Assembly: GCF_028747985.1 (NCBI RefSeq) | Contig: NZ_CP118108.1 | Span: forward strand, 4,810,001-4,874,000 | Length of the DNA: 64,000 nucleotides | Direction of reading: 5' to 3' | Source of the DNA: Paenibacillus urinalis | GTDB taxonomy: Bacteria > Bacillota > Bacilli > Paenibacillales > Paenibacillaceae | Shown here: positions 11,166 through 20,364 of the stretch, one piece after another | Layout: each line of letters starts with the position of its first letter | How positions within the stretch are numbered: position 1 is the first letter of the stretch | Notes under the pieces: model-generated | The model's input: the letters and a program-made list of their open reading frames with translations, nothing else | Database searches by the model: none | Told to the model about the DNA's origin: nothing | Translations under genes and position numbers: made by a program

Positions 11166-12185
11166 TTATCCGTCCCCCTGATGCCCCCCATATTGTTGGG
11201 TGTAATATTGTTGATAGGCTCCAGATTGAATCCGGGTCCACCATTCCTTATTATCCAGGTACCACTGAATGGTCTCCTTAATCCCCGTATCAAAAGAATG
11301 GTTAGGTTTCCAACCAAGCTCTGCCATTATTTTTGACGGATCAATTCCATAGCGCCGGTCATGACCTGGACGATCCGATACGTAAGAAATCAAGGATTTA
11401 GGTTTCTCCAATTCATTTAGTATGGTTTCTACAATCTCTATGTTGCTTCGCTCGTTATTGCCGCCTATATTGTACACTTCTCCCAGCTTCCCTTGGTGAA
11501 TGACTAGGTCAATTGCACTGCAATGATCTTCAACATACAGCCAATCCCTAATATTCAGTCCGTCACCATATATAGGAAGAGATTTATTCATAAGAGCACG
11601 GGAGATCATTAAAGGAATCAGCTTCTCAGGAAATTGATAGGGCCCATAGTTATTAGAACAACGTGTAATGTTAACAGGAAGACTGAAGGTTTCATAATAG
11701 GACCTAACTAGCAGATCTCCTCCGGCTTTACTAGCGGAATAAGGACTATTAGGCGACAAAGGTGTTTCTTCGGTGAACAATCCTGTTGCTCCAAGAGATC
11801 CATACACCTCATCCGTAGATACCTGAACAAATTTGGATACTTTATATTTCTTCGCTGCATCAAGTAACACCTGCGTTCCAAGCACATTTGTCTTAACAAA
11901 TACATCAAATGTAAGTATACTGCGATCCACATGGGACTCAGCTGCAAAGTTTACAACGATGTCCACATCTTGCTCAATCAGCTCCTCCATCTTATTTGTA
12001 TCCGTTATATCAGCTTTCAAAAATCTATATTTAGGGTTACTTTCAACCGATCTGAGATTTTCTAAATTCCCTGCATAAGTGAGTGAATCTACATTAATAA
12101 TTTCGTAATCTGGATGTTCCTTTATCATATACAGAATGAAATTACTACCAATGAAACCCGCGCCTCCTGTAACTAAAAGTTTCAT
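11166..12185 (-). CDS. rfbB: dTDP-glucose 4,6-dehydratase
   Basis: Converts dTDP-glucose to dTDP-4-keto-6-deoxyglucose. Extended SDR with GGAGFIGSN NAD-binding loop near the N-terminus, STDEVYG active-site segment, YSASKAGGD with the catalytic Tyr and Lys, and RCSNNYGPYQFPEKLIP. The frame is open to 12224, but the ATG at 12185 (MKLLVTGGAGFIG) has AAAGGGAG eight bases upstream and fits the family start, giving 339 residues. It lies 16 bases after rfbC. Also called rmlB. Confidence 0.96.
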   Translation of the reverse strand: MKLLVTGGAGFIGSNFILYMIKEHPDYEIINVDSLTYAGNLENLRSVESNPKYRFLKADITDTNKMEELIEQDVDIVVNFAAESHVDRSILTFDVFVKTNVLGTQVLLDAAKKYKVSKFVQVSTDEVYGSLGATGLFTEETPLSPNSPYSASKAGGDLLVRSYYETFSLPVNITRCSNNYGPYQFPEKLIPLMISRALMNKSLPIYGDGLNIRDWLYVEDHCSAIDLVIHQGKLGEVYNIGGNNERSNIEIVETILNELEKPKSLISYVSDRPGHDRRYGIDPSKIMAELGWKPNHSFDTGIKETIQWYLDNKEWWTRIQSGAYQQYYTQQYGGHQGDG

Positions 12186-12201
12186 CTGACCGACTCCCTT
12201 T

Positions 12202-12750
12202 CTAATTAAAATTGAGCTCTGCATTCGCTAATACTGGGTGCCTCTTATCCTTATCAGACAACACAGGATTTCTAATTGGCCAGTCAATATTCAATGCTGG
12301 ATCATTCCATAGAATTCCACGATCATGTTCTGGTGAATAGTATTCATCTACTTTATAAATAACCTGTGTCTGTGGAACAAGCGTGCAAAAACCATGTGCA
12401 AACCCGCTTGGTACGAGAAGCTGACGCTTGTTATCTCCACTAAGAATGACACCAATCCATTTCCCGAATGTTGGAGAGTTCTTACGAATATCAACAATTA
12501 CGTCATAGATTGCACCAGAGATGACACGAACAAGCTTTGTTTGAGCCTTTGGATTCAGTTGATAATGGAGTCCTCTCAGTACACCTGATTCAGCAGATAA
12601 TGAATGATTATCCTGTACAAAATTATGTTGGATCCCCTTCTTTTTGAACGTTTCTTCATTGTAGCTTTCCATGAAGAAACCACGATGGTCTCCGTGGACT
12701 TTGGGTTCAATTATGCTTGCTCCTTCTAGATATAAAGGAGTGATATCCAT
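12202..12750 (-). CDS. rfbC: dTDP-4-dehydrorhamnose 3,5-epimerase
   Basis: Cupin-fold epimerase acting on C3 and C5 of the 4-keto-6-deoxy sugar. Seen: RGFFMESYN, VLRGLHYQL with the catalytic His, and VPSGFAHGF. The ATG at 12750 is chosen over a GTG at 12762 because GAGGTGA sits at the right distance; this gives 182 residues. First gene of rfbC-rfbB-rfbD. No glucose-1-phosphate thymidylyltransferase (rfbA) is adjacent on either side. Confidence 0.95.
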   Translation of the reverse strand: MDITPLYLEGASIIEPKVHGDHRGFFMESYNEETFKKKGIQHNFVQDNHSLSAESGVLRGLHYQLNPKAQTKLVRVISGAIYDVIVDIRKNSPTFGKWIGVILSGDNKRQLLVPSGFAHGFCTLVPQTQVIYKVDEYYSPEHDRGILWNDPALNIDWPIRNPVLSDKDKRHPVLANAELNFN

Positions 12751-12891
12751 TGCTGATCTCACCTCTGAGTTAGATTTATAAGTTTTTGTTCTAACTCAAT
12801 ATATGCACTATTGATATCGGTGACCTATATTCTCTGTGAGAGTAAACAACAATTTAAAACGTGGGCCTTCACAGAGCGTCCCTTGCCAAAT

Positions 12892-12921
12892 AAAAAAGCC
12901 TCCCCTTAATAGAGAAGGCTT
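12892..12921 (-). terminator. Terminator after the U32 gene
   Basis: Minus-strand stem AAGCCTTCTC/GGGGAGGCTT (two G-U pairs) with a TATTAA loop, followed by a T run. Confidence 0.85.
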
Positions 12922-13015
12922 CAATATAATTAATTTATTTCACCAATTGCCCGCGTGTTACGCCAAGCTGGTTGGTTGCTTTAAGTGTCTTCCACACTTG
13001 TGTACCGCTGATCTC

Positions 13016-15448
13016 TCAGTGCAGAGCACGGTTGTACAGTCCAAGCACTTCACGTACCTGCTCTGGTGTTTCTTCCAGGAACTCCACACGATAGCGGGAT
13101 ACACCTAGATCCATGAAGTTGGTCAGGTACTCAGCACCGGATTGTTCAACGGCATTGTATACCGTATTCCGGCAGCCTTCATCGACACGAACCGGATGGG
13201 ACATGCCAATACGGTCCTGTAGGGATACGCTGTGATCTTCACAAGGACGTCCGCAGTTCGTGTAGTCTGTCCCTTCACTAAGGAACGTACAGTACACACA
13301 GTGCTCTGTATGGAACATCGGCAGATGCTGATGGATAACGACTTCCATCTTGTCCGTACGAGAACGCTCCAGCAGATCGACCATTTGCTGAATATTCAGG
13401 TCATAGGATGGAGTAACCGCATCACAGCCGGCTTCAAGGAACAGCTCAACCGCTTTATGGTTGGCGATGTTCAGCGAGAAGTCACCGATCAGCTCTGGAT
13501 GATGCGCATCTGGATTCTCCATGCGATGACGCAGATAGAAATACAGTGCGCCTGTATTACGAACCAGCACAGCGTCTGGCTTCAGACGTAGAATGTTGTT
13601 ATGGTAGCCGTTCTCTCCAGGCATGTGAATGCGTGGTGTAACGAGTGCGATCTTCTTGCCTGCAGCATGCACCATTTCAACAGCAGCCGGGAACTGCTTG
13701 ATGAACTCAAAGTCCGCATATATAAAGTCTACACCAGCTTCAAGGCAAGCCTCTACTTGAGGAAGGCTGCGGCACAATGCCGTCAGTTCCGCTGCTCCGC
13801 GCTTCACCGCTGGTGCTGGCTTAACGGAATCACCATATACCTCAACCTCACGCTTCACATATACTGGCGGCTTCGGACGTTCCCCTGCCAGCATTTCTAC
13901 CGCCTGACGGCGAATGTTGTTCAGCTCACGCATCGGGATAATGATATCTCCATGCAGCTGCACATCCAGCTCTTCCAGCTGGTACACTGTACCGCCTAGA
14001 CGTCCAAACTGCTCTTCCAGCAGCTCGTCGTTCATCGGACGTTTTTTCGCTATTTCAAGCTCCATCTCGGAATTCACCTGAACAGTAGTACCTTTCTGCA
14101 CATCCGTCCACCAGGTTTCTAGTGGCTGACCTGGTCTGCCTACTGCCTTCACATGAACCGGGAAGACACGATATGGCTTCTCTGTCTCATAGCTTTGACG
14201 CAGGCGCTTATCCAGCGCCGGGTCATTCGTCTTCCAGATCCGATCACCTTCATGCAGACGGCGCAGATCCACGTCACTGCGGCCCGGTACGATATCGATG
14301 ATCCAGCCTTCGCCCGCTTCGCCTTCGATCTTGACTCCTTTACGGCGAACATCATAGACACGTCCGCCTTCTTCGCGCTTAGTTGGGTCGCCGGCATCAA
14401 ACACGATACCATCTCCACGCTTCAGCGGAGCTTCCAGTTTACATACGACACCATCACGAAGTATTTTTTCCACACGGCCCAAATACACACCACGGCTCTT
14501 CGGAAATGTACCATCCACCAGCTTCTTGTTGTTCGTTCCTTCAAGGAAGCCATGCGTGAAGCCGCGGGAGAAGCTCTGCTGCAGCTCACGAATTTCCTCC
14601 GTGCTGATCGGGTCTTTAACGCCGTCAAAATAGGCATCAATTGCTTTGCGATATTTACTTACCACATTCGCTACATATTCCGGTGTCTTCAGACGCCCTT
14701 CAATCTTGAAGGAAGTAACACCCGCTTCAATCAGCTCAGGCATAATGTCGATCGCGGCAAGGTCCTTCGGAGACAACAGATAAGCAACATCGCCCATCGG
14801 CTTCTGCTCACCATCGACCATCAGATCATAGGGAAGACGGCAGGCCTGTGCACACTCACCGCGGTTCGCAGAGCGTCCGCCCCACATCTCGGAAGTCAAG
14901 CATTGACCTGAGTAGGAGACGCAGAGTGCACCATGCACGAATACTTCCATTGGCAGCTTCGCTTGTTCTCCGATTTTTTGAATTTGCTTCAGGTTGTTCT
15001 CACGACCTAATACGACGCGTTCAATATCAAACGGCTTCGTAAACTCTACCGCCTCCGGCGAAGTAATCGTCATCTGTGTTGAACCGTGAATTGGGAAATC
15101 CGGTGAGATTTCACGAATCAGCTTCACTAGACCCAAATCCTGCACAATAACCGCATCTACACCTGCATCCACACAAGCATCAACCAATGCCTTTGCGTCC
15201 GCCAGCTCATTTTCAAATACCAATATGTTAAACGTCAAAAATCCTTTGACTCCATAGCTATGCAAAAAAGCCATAATCTCCGGCAGCTCTTCCATCCGGA
15301 AATTGTTCGCTCTTGCGCGGGCATTAAACTTTTCCACACCGAAAAAGATTGCATCTGCGCCGTTCGCTACTGCTGAACGCATACAATCCCAATCGCCGGC
15401 AGGTGCTAACAGCTCGACATCTTCTCTTCTCAATGCTTTTGTATCCAT
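13016..15448 (-). CDS. U32 family protein, long RlhA/DUF3656 type
   Basis: 810 residues. The N-terminal half is a U32 TIM-barrel-like domain (ELLAPAGDW, GADAIFFG, FVHGALCVSYSG) with four cysteines C176, C183, C199 and C203 that probably hold an iron-sulfur cluster. A middle DUF3656-like insert follows, then a second U32-like region with another cysteine set (HCVYCTFL..CGRPCEDH). U32 proteins named peptidases or collagenases are now known to include prephenate-dependent RNA hydroxylases: TrhP acts on tRNA and E. coli RlhA on 23S rRNA. The length and DUF3656 insert favour the RlhA type. The specific RNA target here is inference. AGGAGG lies four bases before the ATG. Single gene with its own terminator. 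Confidence 0.82.
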   Translation of the reverse strand: MDTKALRREDVELLAPAGDWDCMRSAVANGADAIFFGVEKFNARARANNFRMEELPEIMAFLHSYGVKGFLTFNILVFENELADAKALVDACVDAGVDAVIVQDLGLVKLIREISPDFPIHGSTQMTITSPEAVEFTKPFDIERVVLGRENNLKQIQKIGEQAKLPMEVFVHGALCVSYSGQCLTSEMWGGRSANRGECAQACRLPYDLMVDGEQKPMGDVAYLLSPKDLAAIDIMPELIEAGVTSFKIEGRLKTPEYVANVVSKYRKAIDAYFDGVKDPISTEEIRELQQSFSRGFTHGFLEGTNNKKLVDGTFPKSRGVYLGRVEKILRDGVVCKLEAPLKRGDGIVFDAGDPTKREEGGRVYDVRRKGVKIEGEAGEGWIIDIVPGRSDVDLRRLHEGDRIWKTNDPALDKRLRQSYETEKPYRVFPVHVKAVGRPGQPLETWWTDVQKGTTVQVNSEMELEIAKKRPMNDELLEEQFGRLGGTVYQLEELDVQLHGDIIIPMRELNNIRRQAVEMLAGERPKPPVYVKREVEVYGDSVKPAPAVKRGAAELTALCRSLPQVEACLEAGVDFIYADFEFIKQFPAAVEMVHAAGKKIALVTPRIHMPGENGYHNNILRLKPDAVLVRNTGALYFYLRHRMENPDAHHPELIGDFSLNIANHKAVELFLEAGCDAVTPSYDLNIQQMVDLLERSRTDKMEVVIHQHLPMFHTEHCVYCTFLSEGTDYTNCGRPCEDHSVSLQDRIGMSHPVRVDEGCRNTVYNAVEQSGAEYLTNFMDLGVSRYRVEFLEETPEQVREVLGLYNRALH

Positions 15449-15689
15449 ATATCCTCCTAAACCTGATCCAAGCAGGCTTTTTTACTTTGCCAATATCCTA
15501 ATACAACGTCCAATTAATTAACTATATACTCTATCAGTGTAGCCATTCTGCTAAACAACTATAATAGTGTATCAAATCCTCGTTCTTTCCTCTACTACTT
15601 CCTGAAAAAACCGAAATTTCCGCTCATTCTCCATGGACTTTTCTATTAAGCGTGTAATATGTGTCCTTCTCTTCTCTGAACCTATGAAA

Positions 15690-15735
15690 AAGAACCCGCA
15701 TGCCAACTGAATTCAGCTGTGCCGGTTCTTCAATT
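15690..15735 (-). terminator. Terminator after the stalk-domain gene
   Basis: Minus-strand AAGAACC pairs with GGGTTCTT around an inner near-palindrome CAGCTGAA/TTCAGTTG, followed by a T run. Confidence 0.8.
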
Positions 15736-15741
15736 CATAAA

Positions 15742-17649
15742 CTATTTATTAAATGAAAAAGATTCAAGCGTCTTCGAGAGAGCATTCAGCTGCACTTCTG
15801 TTCGATTGGCATCATTTAATACCGCCGTCACCGTATAAGTAATGCCATCGTGCTCAAATACCAGCTGCCTGCCTTGCATAGGAACACCCCTCTCGACCTC
15901 ATGGTAAGTGAACTCTGTCGTCGGTTGTCCCGCAAACGTTACATTCTTCGTATCGGTCACACGAAAATCTTTGCGGCTCTGGGCCGCTTCAGCATAAGAT
16001 TCACGCAGCTGACTGACAGCCATCTCTACAGAAACTTCCTTATCCACATGGATGGAGAAAAAGCCCCCTGTAAACTGGTACGCTACAATCGTGGATTCAA
16101 AACGGTTCTCCACCGGAGTCCAGTATCTCGGGATATCAAGTGTATATCCATATGTTTTGGAAGTTCGGGTGATCATGCTCGACTTATTTACTAAGTAAGG
16201 ATCTTCACCAAGCTTGCCGAAATTTTCAGATACTGTATCATAATCAATTTCGAGCGAAGCCAGGATCTCTTCGAACAAGCTCTCATCCGCTGCTGCTGTT
16301 TCGGGTATCGCATATTCCAAATAGTAACGATAGCCGTTTTCTTGAATCAACACATTATATTCCGTTGTCCAGCCATCTCCAAAATTGTATTGGAACTGGT
16401 TCACTTGAGCATCCTTACCTGCAACGTTCAGCGTGTAGGAATCGACCTCCCGGTGAGCTTCCTCCACGAACACATCCCGCATCCACTGATTCAGCTTGTC
16501 GCTCCAATCCTTAAGCGATGCACCTTCCGGTGCAGATGTCACTTGAAGGGATAGATGAGTTCCTTCCTCACTCTCGTATACCAGGGACTGATTATCCTTG
16601 TCCCACTCCGCGGGCACAGACAGCGATATTCCATAATCTTCGTTATATACTGTCGACATGCCGTTCTCAACCGTGGACAAATCCTTCATCCTTGTATCCG
16701 ATGTGTTGAATGATGTGCGGAAGGAATTCAACAGCGGGGCATGCTTTTGCAAATCCTTGTAATTGACAGCCTCATAGTCGGAAAAATAGACTTCATACAA
16801 GTGCCCATTATCGTAGTATTGTCTCGCTTCCCAGAACATACCGTCACTATCCTTGGTCACGATCCGGGCATACGGTGTAACCGCCTCTCCTAAGGCTTCA
16901 CGGTCCATTACGGTCTCACCCATATCTTTGGCGTCCTGAACAAGCTGCTGCAGCATATCCTCCGCATCCAGCTCCACTTCCTGATCGCTCACCAGCACTT
17001 CAAGATAATAGGTTCCTTCTGCGTTCATGAAGCTGGTAAAGTCCTCACTTTCATTATAAGAACCGCCCACAATCAGTCCGGTTGGATAGTTCATAGACCA
17101 TTCGTAGTAACTGTTCCCTATCTTTGTTTTGCCTAGATCCGTATCGATATCGCTCTCTGGATCCTCCTGCGGAGCTTCAGCATCATTCACCTTCATGCGG
17201 ATGACCAACTCACCATGATCTGACTTGTGAAGCGATGCTCCGATTCCTGCAGCTACAGGACGAAGCGGAACCATAAGCACATCCTTCACCATCTTGGGGG
17301 CAGCAGCCATCTCTACTTTGGCCCCATCGATCCAGGCGGTCTTGCTGCCGATGGTAAGTGCAACCGTATGAGGGCCGTCCATAACTTTGACAACATCCTC
17401 CCCGGATAATCGGATCTCGCTATTGAAAGCTTTTTTGAATATGCCTACCGGGACCATCAGCGTTCCCTGCTCAACATAGGGTGTATGAATTGTTTGCTTC
17501 TCTCCATTGATGGTTGCGGTCTGGCTTCCGGTCTTTAATCTCAGCTCTTCCACAAGATCAGAAGCTGCTGCCGGTTGAGCTGCACTGCTTAACACGACTG
17601 TACCCGTCAATAGCGCTGTTGTAATGATACGTATCATTCTTGTATTCAT
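15742..17649 (-). CDS. Exported stalk-domain (copper amine oxidase N-like) protein
   Basis: 635 residues. A signal peptide (about 1-29, ending PAAAS) is followed by a stalk domain of the copper amine oxidase N-terminal type (about 38-152, with TLMVPVGIFKKAF and VLMVPLRPVAAGIG), a family common in exported Paenibacillus proteins. It is not a copper oxidase. The rest holds about three related alpha/beta modules (roughly 175-330, 335-490 and 495-635), each starting with a Y-x-x-x-x-P-x-x-W-like strand, reminiscent of PsbP/DUF1795 folds. Its ATG overlaps the upstream htrA stop by four bases (ATGA), so the two are translationally coupled and likely act together at the cell surface. Function unknown. 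Confidence 0.75.
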   Translation of the reverse strand: MNTRMIRIITTALLTGTVVLSSAAQPAAASDLVEELRLKTGSQTATINGEKQTIHTPYVEQGTLMVPVGIFKKAFNSEIRLSGEDVVKVMDGPHTVALTIGSKTAWIDGAKVEMAAAPKMVKDVLMVPLRPVAAGIGASLHKSDHGELVIRMKVNDAEAPQEDPESDIDTDLGKTKIGNSYYEWSMNYPTGLIVGGSYNESEDFTSFMNAEGTYYLEVLVSDQEVELDAEDMLQQLVQDAKDMGETVMDREALGEAVTPYARIVTKDSDGMFWEARQYYDNGHLYEVYFSDYEAVNYKDLQKHAPLLNSFRTSFNTSDTRMKDLSTVENGMSTVYNEDYGISLSVPAEWDKDNQSLVYESEEGTHLSLQVTSAPEGASLKDWSDKLNQWMRDVFVEEAHREVDSYTLNVAGKDAQVNQFQYNFGDGWTTEYNVLIQENGYRYYLEYAIPETAAADESLFEEILASLEIDYDTVSENFGKLGEDPYLVNKSSMITRTSKTYGYTLDIPRYWTPVENRFESTIVAYQFTGGFFSIHVDKEVSVEMAVSQLRESYAEAAQSRKDFRVTDTKNVTFAGQPTTEFTYHEVERGVPMQGRQLVFEHDGITYTVTAVLNDANRTEVQLNALSKTLESFSFNK

Positions 17650-18908
17650 TGTTCTACCTCATCCCATGCTTCGTCTTCAACTGAAAAGACCGTGTTCTCA
17701 CCCTGTGTCAATACAAGATAGCGCGTTACGATGTCTCCATCTGACTGCATGAGCAGCTTTACTCTCTGGCCAGGCAGATACTTTTTAAGCAGCTCATTAA
17801 TATCGACAACCGAAGTAACTCGCACTCCGTCTATGCTGTACAGCACGTCACCCTCTTGGATTTTGGCCTTGTCTGCTTCATTCGTGTCAACACTCGTAAC
17901 GGTCAAAGGATCGTCAGTAGGCAGACCCACGATGGCCGACCAGCTCTCTTCCAGTGTAAGCCCCAGACTTGCACGCTTGACTTCGCCATATTTAAAGTAA
18001 TGATTGATTACATAATGCATTGTCTCAGCAGGGATCGAAAAGCCTGTATTCTCTACACCAACCGCTGCATATTTCATCGTGTTAATCCCAATCACTTCAC
18101 CCTTTAAATTCACGAGCGGGCCGCCGCTGTTCCCCGGGTTAATGGCTGTATCGCTTTGAATCAGACGATAGGATGCATTCACTCCCCGATTGAGCCCGCT
18201 GACCACACCCACTGTAGCTGAATTCCGCAGGGAAAAAGAGACCGGTGTTCCAATCGCAATCACCGTCTCGCCCACTCGCATATTGGAAGAGGAGCTGGCA
18301 AGCTTCGCTGGCTTGAGCGATTTGGCATTGATCTTGATCAGTGCGAGATCGCTTGCCCTATCGCTGTAACTGTCGGTGATCTTATAGGACTTACCGTCCG
18401 ATGTGACTACAACTGCATTAGATAAACCTTCAATGACATGGGCGTTGGTCACAATCCATCCATTTGATTTTATAATCACACCCGTTCCGTGCGTTAAATT
18501 GTAACGATCCGAGCTCGCCCCCTCTTCACCTGCATCCGGGCGCCCTATAATTCCAACAACCGATGGGGATACGGCCTCGACAACCTCCGGTATGTCATCC
18601 TTCGCGGTATAAATGAATGTTCCTGTCTTCGTGTCATACTGACCTGTTCCGCCTAACGCTTTAATAAGGTCTTTTGAATTTATGTATATTTGATCATTCT
18701 GCAGCTTCGCATTCAGCTTAACACTGGCGCCTTCTATTACTGCTGGGTTAATCACACCTGCTCCAAGCATAAGGATTGTCATGACAGCAGCTGCTGTGAT
18801 TCTAGTTCTTACCTTGTGTAGATTGAGATTTGTATCGCTATTTTGATCTTTATATCTAGTGTTGTTCTCATCTCTATCTCTAGCTCTATCTATACGATTA
18901 GGTTTCAA
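17646..18908 (-). CDS. Membrane-anchored HtrA/DegP-like serine protease with PDZ domain
   Basis: 420 residues. A charged cytoplasmic tail (1-34) leads to one membrane segment (about 37-55) and a short stalk-like segment (62-102). A trypsin-fold S1C protease domain follows with the intact triad His157 (TNAHV), Asp187 (SDLAL) and Ser261 (GNSGGP), then a PDZ domain at about 315-400. HtrA proteins degrade misfolded exported proteins. The start is TTG with AGGTGA about seven bases upstream. It overlaps the stalk-domain gene by four bases. The join of protease and stalk segment, and the coupling to a stalk-domain partner, are unusual. Confidence 0.88.
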   Translation of the reverse strand: MKPNRIDRARDRDENNTRYKDQNSDTNLNLHKVRTRITAAAVMTILMLGAGVINPAVIEGASVKLNAKLQNDQIYINSKDLIKALGGTGQYDTKTGTFIYTAKDDIPEVVEAVSPSVVGIIGRPDAGEEGASSDRYNLTHGTGVIIKSNGWIVTNAHVIEGLSNAVVVTSDGKSYKITDSYSDRASDLALIKINAKSLKPAKLASSSSNMRVGETVIAIGTPVSFSLRNSATVGVVSGLNRGVNASYRLIQSDTAINPGNSGGPLVNLKGEVIGINTMKYAAVGVENTGFSIPAETMHYVINHYFKYGEVKRASLGLTLEESWSAIVGLPTDDPLTVTSVDTNEADKAKIQEGDVLYSIDGVRVTSVVDINELLKKYLPGQRVKLLMQSDGDIVTRYLVLTQGENTVFSVEDEAWDEVEQ

Positions 18909-18971
18909 ATGACTTCACCTATTCCTCTCTCAATCTATCATTCCTGCTCTTTTATGCCTCAAAAGAGGATT

Positions 18972-19006
18972 AAAAAACACCTTCCCTTCACACAGGGGAA
19001 AGTGTT
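18972..19006 (-). terminator. Terminator after the small membrane protein gene
   Basis: Eleven-pair minus-strand stem AACACTTTCCC/GGGAAGGTGTT followed by a T run; it separates the small gene from htrA. Confidence 0.88.
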
Positions 19007-19037
19007 CTGCAAAGCTACTTATGCTGTATGTAACCGT

Positions 19038-19247
19038 CTAGCTCAGCCAATGCTTGATCATCGCATAATCGGTAATTAGAAATACGATTAAGCTGACCAC
19101 ACCAAAGCCAATAGCAAACAAATTCTTCTGAGGTGCTTTGATCAAGCGAACAACACCGATGAAGATAATAATTGTAAATAAGATGACGAAGATATCAAAT
19201 CCATTAAATTTAGAAGTTGTGCCTCCAGCTTCCGCTAATAGCAGCAT
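19038..19247 (-). CDS. Small two-helix membrane protein (DUF2759-like)
   Basis: 69 residues with two predicted membrane helices (about 18-36 and 43-62) and a short positively charged loop between them (RLIKAPQKN). AAGGGGG lies seven bases before the ATG, and a strong terminator follows, so it is a real transcription unit. It resembles the small uncharacterised DUF2759 membrane proteins of Bacillales; I make that link from pattern memory. Function unknown. Confidence 0.65.
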   Translation of the reverse strand: MLLLAEAGGTTSKFNGFDIFVILFTIIIFIGVVRLIKAPQKNLFAIGFGVVSLIVFLITDYAMIKHWLS

Positions 19248-19352
19248 ACATGCGCCCCCTTATGACGAGATATCATATACGTACAAGCGTTTACACCTTC
19301 TTATATGTTATCTTCATCGCCTCGGTTTAGCAAGAGTTTTCATCCATAAAAA

Positions 19353-20216
19353 CTAAAATAATCCATTTTCTTTAGAGCGAATTGTTTCCGTATACTTCGT
19401 AATCGCTTCATCATAACCTGGATACTTATACCCGAGATTTTCTGACACAGCTCTTGAATATATTCTAAAAAGCTCGTAGCAAGTGAATAATGACTGCCAC
19501 ATTTGCTGATACCCATTCTCCGCATAGGTGGACAGGAGTTTTTCCCAGTCTTCATCCGGGAGATACTGTTCTATAAACTTATAGTTCTTTCCTACACTAA
19601 AGTTATATCCTTTTTCTGATCCGATCTTCCAAGCCATCATTCTCAATAAATTCGGTCTTGCGATCTCGTTCAGGTGGTCAATAGCAAAAAGGATTTCCTT
19701 TCTTCCCAACCCTTTTACTACGTAAGTTGAAACCATCCAGAACTCATTACAACAATCATCAAATTCTCTTGCAGTCGGCTTCTTAATCCAATATTGACGA
19801 TCATTTGCAATCACTTCGTACTTAACGAGATCATCCTTATCAAGCAACACCTGGGCTAAACCGTCACTATTCGTAAAATAATCGTTTACCTCGTGAACTG
19901 GGATAAGTGTCAGGTCTAATTTATTTCCATCCTCAAATAAGATCAAATATGAATACCAATTGCCTAACTCTGACGGAAAAAGCTCCATATCCTCGGGTTT
20001 TTGCATCATAGCAGGTTTACCAAAAATATGAAGCCACTGATCATTCTCCTTGAAAGAGTTCATATCTGTCACAAAGAAAGACAGGTCATAATCCTGAAAT
20101 GTATCCGGGGTAATATTGAGGTTTGTACGTGAGCCCTCCAAAGTTACTAATCGAATTCGATCCTCATTTTTGGCAAAATCGATAAAGATCTTCATCATTT
20201 CTTGTTCACTTCTCAA
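19353..20216 (-). CDS. Aminoglycoside 6-adenylyltransferase, ANT(6)/AadK-like
   Basis: 287 residues. Family members transfer AMP to the 6-hydroxyl of streptomycin. The match to AadE/AadK runs the full length: RSEQEMM at the start, RIRLVTLEGSRTNLNI with the GS nucleotidyltransferase motif, DYDLSFFV and KLDLTLIP with catalytic carboxylates, REFDDCCNEFW, VGKNYKFIEQYL and the end ITKYTE. The frame is open to 20237, but the TTG at 20216 has GGAGG nine bases upstream and aligns with the family start. Nothing mobile lies next to it, so it is likely an intrinsic chromosomal gene like B. subtilis aadK. Actual resistance is not shown by sequence. Confidence 0.9.
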   Translation of the reverse strand: MRSEQEMMKIFIDFAKNEDRIRLVTLEGSRTNLNITPDTFQDYDLSFFVTDMNSFKENDQWLHIFGKPAMMQKPEDMELFPSELGNWYSYLILFEDGNKLDLTLIPVHEVNDYFTNSDGLAQVLLDKDDLVKYEVIANDRQYWIKKPTAREFDDCCNEFWMVSTYVVKGLGRKEILFAIDHLNEIARPNLLRMMAWKIGSEKGYNFSVGKNYKFIEQYLPDEDWEKLLSTYAENGYQQMWQSLFTCYELFRIYSRAVSENLGYKYPGYDEAITKYTETIRSKENGLF

Positions 20217-20312
20217 TACAGGAATCCTCCGTTCCAACGCTTTCTTTGACAGCTTCCGAATAGAGATTCTAAGTAGCCAACGTCAATCGGATAAAAGACA
20301 GATCCTCTTTTT

Positions 20313-20351
20313 AAAAAAGCTGGAGGTAAGATAAATATATCTCCTCCAGCT
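20313..20351 (-). terminator. Terminator after uvrA
   Basis: Minus-strand AGCTGGAGG pairs with CCTCCAGCT, loop of about 16 bases, followed by TTTTT. Confidence 0.85.
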
Positions 20352-20364
20352 CTTCATGCAGTAA

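Noticed and set aside
15742..17649. Copper amine oxidase
   Set aside because: Only the N-terminal stalk domain is shared; the catalytic domain and its topaquinone tyrosine motif are absent.
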